From the NCBI RefSeq assembly GCF_016862795.1, contig NZ_BONQ01000076.1, positions 1 through 64,000 on the forward strand: DNA of 64,000 nucleotides. Reading direction: 5' to 3'. This DNA is from Dactylosporangium siamense (GTDB taxonomy: Bacteria > Actinomycetota > Actinomycetes > Mycobacteriales > Micromonosporaceae). Under the pieces are notes generated by a model, which saw only the letters and a list, made by a program, of their open reading frames with translations, was not told where the DNA came from and ran no database searches. The translations under genes and the position numbers were made by a program. This document shows positions 50,651 through 58,822 of this stretch, piece by piece (positions within the stretch are counted from its first letter, which is position 1; each line of letters starts with the position of its first letter).

Positions 50651-52411
50651 ATGGACGGGGGCTTCCGCTTCGAGATCCTCGGGCCGCAACGCGCCTGGGC
50701 CGGTGATCGACCGTTGGACCTCGGGCCCGCGAAGCAGCGCGCCGTCCTCGGGGTGCTGCTCCTGCAGCCGGGGCGACCGGTGCCGACCACACAGATCATC
50801 GACGCGGTCTGGCCGCACGACCTGCCCGAGAACGCGACCAACGTGCTGCAGAAGTACGTCGCCGCGCTGCGGCGGCTGCTGGAGCCGGACCGGTCGCCGC
50901 GGACCCCGTCGCGGCTGCTGACGCTCAGCGAGGCCGGGTACCGGCTGGCGATCGACCCGTTCGCCGTCGACGTGACCGAGTTCGAGGCCGCCGTCGACGC
51001 GGCCACGACCGCGCACGCCGCCGGGCGGGACGACGAGGCCGCCGACGGGTTCCGGGCCGGGCTGCGGCTGTGGAAGGGCGAGCCGTTCGCCGGGCTCGGC
51101 GGGCCGGTGTTCGAGGCGGTGCGGGTGCGGCTCGGGGAGCGGCGCGTGTCGGCCTCCGAGGCGCTCGCCGAGATCCGGCTGCGCCGCGGCGACCACCGCG
51201 AGCTCATCGCCGACCTGGCCGCGCTGGTCGAGGAGTTTCCGCTGCACGAGCGGCTCCGGCTGCTGCTGATGCTGTCGCTGCACCGCAGCGGGCGCCCCAC
51301 CGACGCGCTGCAGACGTTTCGGGAGCTGCGGACGCTCCTCGACGAGGAGCACGGCATCGAGCCGGGCGAGGAGCTGCAGGACCTGCAGCGCCGGATCCTG
51401 CGCTCGGACCCGGCGCTGGCGTATCCGTCGACGCTGCCGATCGCGGCGGGCGCGCCGGCGGCGATGACCGCGCCGGCGCCGGTCTCGTCCGCGGCGGCGT
51501 GGAACCCGGTCAGCCCGGCGCCCATGGAGTCGGGGGCCACCGCACCGGTGAGCCCCGCGCCGTTCCTCGTCGCCCCGCCGAAGCCGCCGCAGCCATCGCT
51601 GTCACCGCTGTCACCGCTGCCGCCCCTGTCGCCGCCGGTGCCGTTCCCGCAGGACCACGCGCTCATGCGGGCACCGGCGGGTGCGCAGCGCTGGCCGCCG
51701 TACGCCCTCGGCGTCGACCCGTTCTTCGGCACCGAGTTCAACCGGCAACCGTGGATCACCTGGGTCGAGTCGGTGCTCGGCGTCATCGCCGGCGCGTGCT
51801 CACTCTGCCTGCTCGCCTGGGTGCCGATCATGTACCACGCGACCCGCCGGCGCAGCGGGTGGCTCTTCGCCGCCGCGTTCGGCTACTTCGGCCTGGCGCT
51901 GCTGTTCTGGGTGCTCATGCTCGCGACGGTCGAGGACGACGGTTCCTCCTGGGCCGACCCGATCACGATCCCGATCGTCGTCATCGTCTCGGTCGGCGTC
52001 CCGGTGCACGTGCTGCTGCTCAACGAGCACCTGCGGCACGTGTGGCGGCGCCGCCGCAACGGCCCGATCGAGCGGCGCGTGCAGGCCCGCCAGATCCTGG
52101 TCACCAACCCGGTCGCCAGGTTCGCCCTCGCGATCGGCCGGCCCGATCTGGTGCGGACCCACAACGACGGCGGGCTCATCGACGTCAACGCCGTGCCCGA
52201 GAAGGTGATCTTCAAGGTCCTCGGCATGCGCCGCGACGTGGCCCGCCGCATCATCGCCGAGCGGGCCCAGCGCGGCCCGTTCACCTCGATGCTGGACCTG
52301 ACGGTCCGGTGCGCGGTGGGCCCCGACGTCACCGCCGCGTTCAACGACCGCCTGCTGTTCCTGCCGCCACCGCCGGACCGGTTCCGCCCGCAGGCGCTGC
52401 GCCAGCACTGA
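50651..52411 (+). CDS. SARP-type regulator fused to membrane helices and a helix-hairpin-helix
   Basis: ATG 50651 follows GAGGAA. Of 586 residues, about 1-100 are the OmpR-type winged helix (LGPAKQRAVLGVLLLQPGRP, ENATNVLQKYVAALRRLLEP) and 100-255 the BTAD helical domain (GEPFAGLGGPVFEAVR, RLLLMLSLHRSGRPTDALQ). A Pro-rich linker (270-345) leads to three hydrophobic helices (about 373-458: VLGVIAGACSLCLLAWVPIM, YFGLALLFWVLMLA, TIPIVVIVSVGVPVHVLLL). The C-terminus has a ComEA-like HhH (IDVNAVPEKVIFKVLGMRRD). SARPs normally lack membrane segments, so this is a fused or membrane-tethered form. The target genes are unknown. Confidence 0.85.
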   Translation: MDGGFRFEILGPQRAWAGDRPLDLGPAKQRAVLGVLLLQPGRPVPTTQIIDAVWPHDLPENATNVLQKYVAALRRLLEPDRSPRTPSRLLTLSEAGYRLAIDPFAVDVTEFEAAVDAATTAHAAGRDDEAADGFRAGLRLWKGEPFAGLGGPVFEAVRVRLGERRVSASEALAEIRLRRGDHRELIADLAALVEEFPLHERLRLLLMLSLHRSGRPTDALQTFRELRTLLDEEHGIEPGEELQDLQRRILRSDPALAYPSTLPIAAGAPAAMTAPAPVSSAAAWNPVSPAPMESGATAPVSPAPFLVAPPKPPQPSLSPLSPLPPLSPPVPFPQDHALMRAPAGAQRWPPYALGVDPFFGTEFNRQPWITWVESVLGVIAGACSLCLLAWVPIMYHATRRRSGWLFAAAFGYFGLALLFWVLMLATVEDDGSSWADPITIPIVVIVSVGVPVHVLLLNEHLRHVWRRRRNGPIERRVQARQILVTNPVARFALAIGRPDLVRTHNDGGLIDVNAVPEKVIFKVLGMRRDVARRIIAERAQRGPFTSMLDLTVRCAVGPDVTAAFNDRLLFLPPPPDRFRPQALRQH

Positions 52412-52421
52412 GGCCTTGCCC

Positions 52422-52459
52422 TGGGCGTACCGAATGACAGATGGGCGTACCGAATGACA
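52422..52459 (+). repeat. Tandem 18-bp repeat after the SARP gene
   Basis: TGGGCGTACCGAATGACA occurs at 52422-52439 and again at 52442-52459, with a period of 20, directly before the terminator. Confidence 0.85.
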
Positions 52460-52463
52460 AAAA

Positions 52464-52498
52464 GGAAGGGCGGGCGCCCCCGAGGCGCCCGCCCTTCC
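52464..52498. terminator. Bidirectional hairpin terminator
   Basis: A perfect 15-bp stem (GGAAGGGCGGGCGCC and its complement) with a 5-nt loop separates the SARP gene from the convergent beta-helix hydrolase gene. Confidence 0.88.
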
Positions 52499-52528
52499 CG
52501 CTAACGGGTTTTCATCTGACGGGTTTCA

Positions 52529-54571
52529 TCACCACGGCGCGGGCGCCGGCGGCACGACGACCGGCGGGCGGTCGTCGCAGGTGATGGTGTTCGGCAGCTC
52601 CCACGGCGCGAGCCACGGGCCCGTGGTGCCACCGCCGTCGTTGCCGCCCAGGTCGACGACCGAGAACTCGGAGCCGGCCGGGGTGAAGTGGAACGTGCCG
52701 CAGTTGTTGATGCCGACGGCGCCGACGTTGCGGGCGTCCACGTTCTCGAACGAGGCGGAGCCCGCGGCGCGGGCGCTGAGCACCGAGGTGCCCGTGCCGT
52801 CGACCCGGATGTCCTTGAACTTGACGTTGGTGATGGAGTACAGGTCCTTCACCGGCCAGTCGGCGACCAGCATGATCGCGTTGTAGGTGTTGTCGAGGAA
52901 GTGGTCCCCGGTCACCTGGATGTCCGCGTCGATGTTCTTCTCCAGCGCGAGGAACCAGATGGCACCGAGGCCGATGTTCCAGTTCAGCTCGTACGTGCCG
53001 GCGCGGACCGTGGTGTTGTCCGTGACCTTCACGAAGCCGGTGAACGGCTCGGCGCCGAAGCGGGAGCCGATGTGGATCGCGCTGCCCTCACGGATCGGGT
53101 CCGCGACGAGGTTGTTGGACACCGTGGTGTCCTTGCCGCCGTAGATCGCGATGCCGTTGGCGAGGACCGGGGTCTGCACCGTGTTGTGGTCGAACGTGTT
53201 GCCCGCGTTGGTGGTCTTCTCAGCCCACATCGCGAGGCCGTCGTCGCCCGAGTTGCGGACGAAGTTGTTGGACACGCTCGAGTTCGTCACGCCGGTGTGG
53301 AAGTTGAGGCCGTCGGCGATCTGGTCCACGATGACATTGTTGGTGATCTTGGTGTTGGTCATCGGGCCGTCGAACCACAGGCCGACCTTGGTGTGCTGGA
53401 TGTACAGGCCGTCGACGGTCGAGTTGCTCAGCGCGCCGCCGATGCCGTTGACCTGGTCGGTGTCGATGCGCTCGCGCACGTCACCGATGATCGAGAAGCC
53501 GGACAGGTGGACGTTGCTGCTGCCACCGTCCTGCGAGTACTTGCCGTAGAACCCGACCCCGGTGTGGATCGAGTTGTCCGGGGCGGGCGTGCTGAGGGCG
53601 ACCTCTTTGCCCTTGATGATCGTGTACCAGGAGCCGGCACCCTCGATCGTGACGTTGTCGACGATGATGTGGCGGTTCACCTGGTACGTGCCCGGCGGGA
53701 TGTACACCTTCAGGTGCGTCTTCTTGGCGAACGCGATGGCCTTGTCGATCGCGTCGGCCGAGTCACGCCGGCCCGTCGGGTCCGCGCCGAACAGCAGCAC
53801 GTTGGCCGCGATGATGCTGATCTTCGGGGCGCCGACCAGCTCGGAGTCGAGCAGGTCGATGACCGTCCACGCGGCGCTGTTGCCCGGCGCGGTCAGCCGC
53901 ACCTTGTCGCCGGCCTTGTACGTCTTGCCCAGCAGCAGGCGCTGCTCGTCGTAGAAGTGGTTGGGCCGGAACGGGGTGGTGATCGTCGGCGTGGGCGTGG
54001 TGGCGGCCGGCACGCAGGCGCACTCGGTGATCCACCAGTCGGGGTGCAGCAGGCCCGCGTTCGGGTCGTTCGAGAACGGGTACTGGTTGTAGAGCCACGA
54101 GTACTGCGACGTGAGCGTCATCGTGGACTTCTTGCCGCCGTTGACCGACACATCCAGCGGCGAGGTGATGCCACCGCCGTTGGGCGCGTCGGGAATGCTG
54201 TAACGGACGTTGATCGCGTTGGCCGACTTCGGCAGCGTGAACTCCACGTACTGCCCGGGGGTCAGCTTCACCGCGCTGCGGCCCGAGGCCTCGGCGGGCA
54301 GCGTGTAGGCCGTGCGGTCCGGACCGATGACGGTGCCGTTCGTCTTGGCCTTCTCGGCTTCCTGCTCGACGAAGGCGACGCTGGCACCACGGCCGGCGGT
54401 CAGCGCCGGGTCGATCGCGGCGCGGGTCACCACTGGTGCGGTTCCGGCCGCGGTGGCCGGGCCGGCGCCGGTGACCACGACGCCGAGACCGACGGCTGCG
54501 GCCGTCGCCGCCGCGGCCCACCGCGGCGGCCCGCTGGACCACCGCGCTAAAGGTCCTGTGCTCCGTGACAT
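52529..54571 (-). CDS. Secreted mycodextranase-like (GH87-type) beta-helix protein
   Basis: ATG 54571. The 680-residue product has a signal peptide (AAAATAAAVGLGVVVTGAG, cut near TAAG). A carbohydrate-binding-like part occupies about 40-280 (VKLTPGQYVEFTLPK, then LLLGKTYKAGDKVRLTAPGN). A right-handed parallel beta-helix follows at about 280-640, opening with LFGADPTGRRDSADAIDKAI. Motifs GLWFDGPM, DGLNFHTG and SGDDGLAMW recall the Asp-rich site of GH87 mycodextranase/alpha-1,3-glucanase. The C-terminus is Pro-rich. A glucan target such as fungal wall or nigeran is inferred. Paired half-sites lie upstream. Confidence 0.75.
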   Translation of the reverse strand: MSRSTGPLARWSSGPPRWAAAATAAAVGLGVVVTGAGPATAAGTAPVVTRAAIDPALTAGRGASVAFVEQEAEKAKTNGTVIGPDRTAYTLPAEASGRSAVKLTPGQYVEFTLPKSANAINVRYSIPDAPNGGGITSPLDVSVNGGKKSTMTLTSQYSWLYNQYPFSNDPNAGLLHPDWWITECACVPAATTPTPTITTPFRPNHFYDEQRLLLGKTYKAGDKVRLTAPGNSAAWTVIDLLDSELVGAPKISIIAANVLLFGADPTGRRDSADAIDKAIAFAKKTHLKVYIPPGTYQVNRHIIVDNVTIEGAGSWYTIIKGKEVALSTPAPDNSIHTGVGFYGKYSQDGGSSNVHLSGFSIIGDVRERIDTDQVNGIGGALSNSTVDGLYIQHTKVGLWFDGPMTNTKITNNVIVDQIADGLNFHTGVTNSSVSNNFVRNSGDDGLAMWAEKTTNAGNTFDHNTVQTPVLANGIAIYGGKDTTVSNNLVADPIREGSAIHIGSRFGAEPFTGFVKVTDNTTVRAGTYELNWNIGLGAIWFLALEKNIDADIQVTGDHFLDNTYNAIMLVADWPVKDLYSITNVKFKDIRVDGTGTSVLSARAAGSASFENVDARNVGAVGINNCGTFHFTPAGSEFSVVDLGGNDGGGTTGPWLAPWELPNTITCDDRPPVVVPPAPAPW

Positions 54572-54698
54572 CGATGACTCGATTCTCTCGGGAGGGGGGC
54601 GGACGCCCGAGACGCTCTACGGCGGGGCGGCGCCATGAGGATGAGGGTGAGGTGACATTAGGACCCTCGTCCCGTGCTCCACAAGGTCCTGCGAAATA

Positions 54699-54752
54699 TT
54701 TACGCAACGTTGGAACCGGAATTGTCGTCGGCTTGTCGGTTTGTTGCGTAAA
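54699..54752. promoter_or_regulatory. Inverted half-sites TTTACGCAAC / GTTGCGTAAA
   Basis: Perfect 10-bp arms at 54699-54708 and 54743-54752, 34 bp apart, in the upstream region of the mycodextranase-like gene. Centre spacing of 44 bp, about four helical turns, suits a looping repressor. The left arm lies in the AATATTTACGCAAC motif shared with 41043-41056. Confidence 0.45.
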
Positions 54753-54789
54753 ACTGCCGTCATCGTTGCGGCGGGGCGGGCATGCAAAA

Positions 54790-54820
54790 GCGGCGGGATC
54801 CGAGTGCCGGATCCCGCCGC
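54790..54820 (-). terminator. Hairpin terminator of the VOC gene
   Basis: A perfect 13-bp stem (GCGGCGGGATCCG with its complement) and 5-nt loop begins 18 bp after the VOC gene stop. Confidence 0.85.
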
Positions 54821-54837
54821 TCGCGGAGCGGTGCGCG

Positions 54838-55248
54838 TCAGCCCGTCTGACCGATGTTGACCATCCACGGGATGCCGAACCGGTCGACGCAGGCGCCGAA
54901 CTCGTCGCCCCACATCTGCTTCTCCAACGGGACGTTGACCCTCCCACCCGCCGACAACTTGTCCCAGTACCCGTGCAACTCCGTGCTGTCGTCGCCGCTC
55001 AGGCTGACCGTGATGTTGTCACCAGGGTTGTGGGCCATCTCCGGCGGCGTGTCGGAGCCCATGATGGTGTAACCGCTGGGCGTCTCCAGCATGCCGTGCA
55101 TGATCTGGTCGGCGATCGGGCCGGCCTCCGGGTTGAACTCGCCGAACGTGTTGAGCCGCAGCGTGCCCCCGAACACGCCCTGGTAGAACTCCATCGCCTG
55201 CCGGGCGTTACCACGGAAGCTCAGGTACGGGTTGAGCCGAGAGGTCAT
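54838..55248 (-). CDS. VOC-family (PhnB/glyoxalase-like) protein
   Basis: ATG 55248 follows AGGGAG. The 136-residue protein reads LNPYLSFRGNARQAMEFYQG, then VFGGTLRL, IMHGMLETPSGYTIMGSD and GVYWD-like GYWDKLSAGGRVNVPLEKQM with FGACVDRFGIPWMVNI. This is the PhnB-type VOC fold seen in many 3-demethylubiquinone-9 methyltransferase-like annotations. Whether it binds metal or a drug is not shown. Confidence 0.85.
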   Translation of the reverse strand: MTSRLNPYLSFRGNARQAMEFYQGVFGGTLRLNTFGEFNPEAGPIADQIMHGMLETPSGYTIMGSDTPPEMAHNPGDNITVSLSGDDSTELHGYWDKLSAGGRVNVPLEKQMWGDEFGACVDRFGIPWMVNIGQTG

Positions 55249-55296
55249 CGCAAACTCCCTAGTCGCGATCGATGGAAGAGACCCGTCGATCCGACC

Positions 55297-55797
55297 CTAT
55301 GCGCCGACCACCGCCCGCGAAGGCGAATCCTCAGGCTTTACTCGCCGCCCCCACGGCTTGTACGTCGACAACACCGTCGCGATGACCAGCAGCGTCGACG
55401 ACACACTCGGCGCGACCACCAGGTTGATCTGGTCCCGGCGCGGCAACGCGTCCTTCAACTCGCCGGCGTGCACCAGGCCCGGGTACAGCAGGAACGTCAC
55501 CAGGAACAGCATCACCGTGACGATCACCAGTTTCACCGCGACCCACCACCAGCGCAGCAGCCCCCACGGGGTACCGACCGCATTGACCACCCCGATCACC
55601 CACACCAGGTACGTCAGCGGCACGAACAGGAACGCGCCGACGAGGCTCATCGCCGGATATGCCACGTCCTTGCCGACGCCACCGGTGAGCCCGGCGACGC
55701 CGAGCGTCAACAGCACCATGTCGGCGCCGAGCCAGCCCACCGCCGTGATCACGTGCAGGGTCAGGATCGCCTTGCGCCATTTCGGGGTGAACTTCAT
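55297..55797 (-). CDS. Four-helix membrane protein (DUF2269-like)
   Basis: ATG 55797. The 166-residue protein has helices AILTLHVITAVGWLGADMVL, SLVGAFLFVPLTYLVWVIGV, VAVKLVIVTVMLFLVTFLLY and VSSTLLVIATVLS. The early H-x-x-x-x-x-G-W-L-G motif is typical of DUF2269-type membrane proteins. The start lacks a strong ribosome site. It lies divergent from the GNAT gene with 86 bp between. Function is unknown. Confidence 0.65.
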   Translation of the reverse strand: MKFTPKWRKAILTLHVITAVGWLGADMVLLTLGVAGLTGGVGKDVAYPAMSLVGAFLFVPLTYLVWVIGVVNAVGTPWGLLRWWWVAVKLVIVTVMLFLVTFLLYPGLVHAGELKDALPRRDQINLVVAPSVSSTLLVIATVLSTYKPWGRRVKPEDSPSRAVVGA

Positions 55798-55883
55798 GGC
55801 GCCCAGCCTGCCGGATCAGCGTGGCCGCGTCGCCCGCCGAGCGTGGTAAACCCGGCTACTCCCGGTGTCGTACGGTCACCGTC

Positions 55884-56297
55884 ATGATCCTGCGCGCCGC
55901 CACCCCGGACGACGTCCCGGCCGTCCTCGCCTTCTGGAAGATCGCCGCCGAGGACACCAACCGCGGCGGCGATGACTCCGCGGCTGTCCAGGCACTGATC
56001 ACCCGCGACCCATCGGCACTGCAACTCGCGGTGCTGGACGGCGAGATCGTCGGGTCGCTCATCGCCGGATTCGACGGCTGGCGATGCCACCTGTACCGCT
56101 TCGCCGTGCACCCCGACCGGCGGCGGCAGGGGATCGGCGCGCAACTGCTGCAGGCCGCCGAGGAACGCTTCCGCGCATTCGGTGGCCGCCGCGCCGACGC
56201 CATGGTCCTGGCCGACAACACCCTCGCCCACCACGCCTGGGCCGCCGCCGGCTACACCCCGCAGGACGACTGGCGGCGCTGGGTCAAGAGCCTCTGA
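55884..56297 (+). CDS. GNAT-family N-acetyltransferase
   Basis: ATG 55884. The 137-residue protein has the GNAT pattern: MILRAATPDDVPAVLAFWKI, LQLAVLDGEIVGSLIAGFDG, LYRFAVHPDRRRQGIGAQLL with the R-x-x-G-x-G/A acetyl-CoA loop, and a C-terminal NTLAHHAWAAAGYTPQ. The acceptor is unknown. Confidence 0.9.
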   Translation: MILRAATPDDVPAVLAFWKIAAEDTNRGGDDSAAVQALITRDPSALQLAVLDGEIVGSLIAGFDGWRCHLYRFAVHPDRRRQGIGAQLLQAAEERFRAFGGRRADAMVLADNTLAHHAWAAAGYTPQDDWRRWVKSL

Positions 56298-56347
56298 CCT
56301 CCGATTGGCCCTCGACCCGCAGCCCACGAACTGGCAGCGTCGACATC

Positions 56348-56995
56348 ATGATCACAATGGGAGCGGCGGCAGGCGTCGCGCTCGTGGCGTTGGGGATGGT
56401 GCTCACGCCCGGGCCGAACATGATGTACCTCGTCTCGCGCAGCATCTCCCAGGGACGCCGGGCCGGCATGATCTCCCTCGGCGGGGTCGCCGCCGGGTTC
56501 CTCGTCTACCTGACCCTCGCCTCGGCCGGACTGTCGGTGGTCTTCGCGACCGTGCCCGCGCTGTACCTCACCGTGAAACTCGCCGGCGCGGCCTACCTCG
56601 CCTACCTCGCCTGGCAGGCGGTCCGCCCCGGCGGCACGTCCGTGTTCACCCACCAGGACCTGCCGGCGGACTCCACCCGGCGACTGCTCACGATGGGCCT
56701 GATGACCAACCTGCTCAACCCGAAGGCCGCCATCATGTACGCGTCGCTGATCCCGCAGTTCATCGACCCCCACGCGGGGCACCTGATGACGCAGGGCTTC
56801 CTGCTCGGCGGGGTGCAGATCGCGATCAGCATGCTGGTCAACACCGGCATCGTCCTGGCCGCCGGGTCGATCGCGGTCTTCCTCGCGAAACGCCCGACCT
56901 GGCTGCGGATCCAGCGGTACGTGACAGGCACGCTGCTCGGCCTGATCGCGGTCCGCCTGGCCACCGACCAGGCCCGGCCGCTACCGGTGCAGTAA
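56348..56995 (+). CDS. LysE/RhtB-family amino-acid exporter
   Basis: ATG 56348 (MITMGAAAG) gives 215 residues and about six hydrophobic helices. The family signature MVLTPGPNMMYLVSRSISQG is near the start, with GVAAGFLVYLTLASAGLSVV and NPKAAIMYASLIPQFID following. Family members export amino acids or similar metabolites by proton antiport. The 3' end overlaps the 3' end of the convergent sigma-factor gene by 15 bp. Confidence 0.9.
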   Translation: MITMGAAAGVALVALGMVLTPGPNMMYLVSRSISQGRRAGMISLGGVAAGFLVYLTLASAGLSVVFATVPALYLTVKLAGAAYLAYLAWQAVRPGGTSVFTHQDLPADSTRRLLTMGLMTNLLNPKAAIMYASLIPQFIDPHAGHLMTQGFLLGGVQIAISMLVNTGIVLAAGSIAVFLAKRPTWLRIQRYVTGTLLGLIAVRLATDQARPLPVQ

Positions 56996-58195
56996 CGCCG
57001 CCTTCGACAGCAGGTACCGCTGCTCGGGGATGCTGGTCGTGCGGCGGGCCGCGAGCTCGTAGGCCGCCCGGGCCGCCGCGACGTCGCCCGACATCTCCAG
57101 CAGATGGGCGCGGACCGCGGCGAGCCGGTGATGGCGGGCCAGCCGCTCGTCGGCGTCCAGCGCCTCGAGGACCCGCAGGCCGGCCGCCGGACCCTGCACC
57201 ATCGCCACCGCCACCGCCTGGTTCAACGTCACCATCGGATTCGGGGCGACCCGCTCCAGCAGCTGATACAGGGCCAGGATCTGCGGCCAGTCGGTGTCCT
57301 CGGCCGAGGCCGCCTCGCAGTGGATCGCCGCGATCGCGGCCTGCAACTGGTACGACCCCGGCGGGCCCGTCGGCAGCGTCCTGGTGATCAGGTCCACGCC
57401 CTCGGCGATCATCGACGGGTTCCACAGCGTGCGATCCTGGTCGGCGAGCGGGACCAGCGTGCCGTCGGGCCTGGTGCGGGCCGGCCGGCGGGCGTCGGTC
57501 AGCAGCATCAACGCGAGCAACCCGGCAACCTCACCGTCGTCGACGAGCCGGTGCACCTCCCGGGCCAGGCGGGTCGCCTCAACGGTCAGCTCGGGCCGGT
57601 GCAGCTCCTCGCCGGACGACGCGGTGTACCCCTCGTTGAAGATCAGGTACAGCACCTGCAGGACGACCTGCAACCGGCCTGCACGCTCCGCGGGCGGCGG
57701 CAGGCTGAAGCTCGCGCCCGCCGACTTGATCTTCTGTTTGGCCCGGCTGACGCGTTGCGCGAGAGTGCTCTCCGGCACCAGGAACGCGTGCGCGATCTGC
57801 GCGGTGGTCAGGCCACCCACGGCCCGCAGGGTGAGCGCCAGCTGCGACGCGCTCGACAGGGACGGATGACAGCACAGAAACAGCAGCAGCAACGTGTCGT
57901 CTTTATCGGGAATGTCCACAATGTCTGATGTTTCATGTGAAACATGGACCGCGATTTCCCGCCGCCGGCGGGCGTCGTCACTGCGGAACTGGTCCATCAG
58001 GCGCCGCGCGGCGACCGTGATCAGCCAGCCGCGTGGATTGTCCGGCACGCCCTCGGCCGGCCACTGCACCGCCGCCGCGAGCAACGCCTCCTGAACAGCG
58101 TCCTCACAGGCGTCGAACTGCCCGTACCGGCGAATCAGCACCCCGAGCACCTGCGGCGCGAGCCGGCGCAACTCGTTCTCGACTTCGGCCCTCAC
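56981..58195 (-). CDS. ECF RNA polymerase sigma factor, ECF42 type with C-terminal DUF6596/TPR region
   Basis: GTG 58195 gives 404 residues (MRAEVENELRRLAPQVLGVL), the usual length for ECF42. Region 2 has FDACEDAVQEALLAA and PRGWLITVAARRLMDQFR; region 4 has GGLTTAQIAHAFLVPESTLA. The C-terminal part (DUF6596) has YLIFNEGYTASSGEELHRPE and TPR-like NPMVTLNQAVAVAM. ECF42 members are controlled through this C-terminal extension rather than an anti-sigma factor. The same frame remains open upstream to about 58576 over a His-rich heptad repeat, but this is probably not translated. A DGPF-type partner gene is not visible here. Confidence 0.88.
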   Translation of the reverse strand: MRAEVENELRRLAPQVLGVLIRRYGQFDACEDAVQEALLAAAVQWPAEGVPDNPRGWLITVAARRLMDQFRSDDARRRREIAVHVSHETSDIVDIPDKDDTLLLLFLCCHPSLSSASQLALTLRAVGGLTTAQIAHAFLVPESTLAQRVSRAKQKIKSAGASFSLPPPAERAGRLQVVLQVLYLIFNEGYTASSGEELHRPELTVEATRLAREVHRLVDDGEVAGLLALMLLTDARRPARTRPDGTLVPLADQDRTLWNPSMIAEGVDLITRTLPTGPPGSYQLQAAIAAIHCEAASAEDTDWPQILALYQLLERVAPNPMVTLNQAVAVAMVQGPAAGLRVLEALDADERLARHHRLAAVRAHLLEMSGDVAAARAAYELAARRTTSIPEQRYLLSKAALLHR

Positions 58196-58279
58196 GAAAT
58201 GCAACGATCCCACGCCGCGCTTGTACCTGGTCACCGGGCATACCGCGCCGGGCGCGGGCCGACGCGCCGACGCGGGCCG

Positions 58280-58338
58280 CCGGTGATCGAAGTCGCGGCT
58301 GGCTGCGCGGGTGACCACGCGGCGACTTCGATCACCGG
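58280..58338. promoter_or_regulatory. 17-bp perfect inverted repeat upstream of the sigma factor
   Basis: CCGGTGATCGAAGTCGC (58280-58296) pairs perfectly with 58322-58338 across a 25-nt loop, 85 bp upstream of the sigma start. Could be an operator or an mRNA leader hairpin. Confidence 0.6.
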
Positions 58339-58390
58339 AACGACCTGGTCTCGGCGTGCGACCTCGACAGTCCCAGCGGTGGACCTCGGC

Positions 58391-58558
58391 GGTCTCGCGG
58401 TGCGGCACGGCGGGTTCGCGGTGCGGCGCAACGGTCTCGCGGTGCAGCGCGGCGGCCTCGTGGTGGACCTCGGCGGTCTCGCGGTGCAGCACAGCGGTTT
58501 CATGGTGCAGCGCGACGAGTTCGCGGTGCAGCGCGACGGGTTCGCGGTGCAGCGAGGC
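58391..58558. repeat. Eight-unit 21-bp minisatellite
   Basis: Eight contiguous 21-bp units (for example GGTCTCGCGGTGCAGCGCGAC) span 58391-58558 with substitutions but no gaps. On the minus strand, in frame with the sigma factor, it would encode LHREPVA-type heptads. Unit copy number is likely variable. Confidence 0.9.
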
Positions 58559-58630
58559 GTGACAAAAGCACCCCAACTGGACAGTGGACGAGCCCGCCCA
58601 GCCGAGAGGACGAGCCCGGGTCAGCCGAAA

Positions 58631-58658
58631 CGCGCCGGCCCCGCGTGGGGCCGGCGCG
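58631..58658. terminator. Hairpin terminator
   Basis: A perfect 12-bp stem CGCGCCGGCCCC with a 4-nt GCGT loop, downstream of the gamma-glutamyltransferase gene (leftward). Confidence 0.75.
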
Positions 58659-58822
58659 CCTCTCCATGGGTCGCTGTAAACTTCTGCAGGTCGCCAAAGC
58701 TCGAACTCGACAAGGCGTGACCTCGACGTTCCGGCCCGAGGCGACGTTCCGTTACTGGAGGGTGACGACTTCTAAGATCGATTAGGTGGTCGTTGCTACG
58801 GTTGACAAGGAACAGGTCGCCG

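Noticed and set aside
58391-58558. CRISPR array
   Set aside because: 21-bp units are contiguous without spacers, so this is a minisatellite. No cas genes occur in the window.
58195-58576. N-terminal extension of the sigma factor as certain coding sequence
   Set aside because: Composition is repeat-driven and ECF42 proteins normally begin at the 58195-type start; kept only as a finding.
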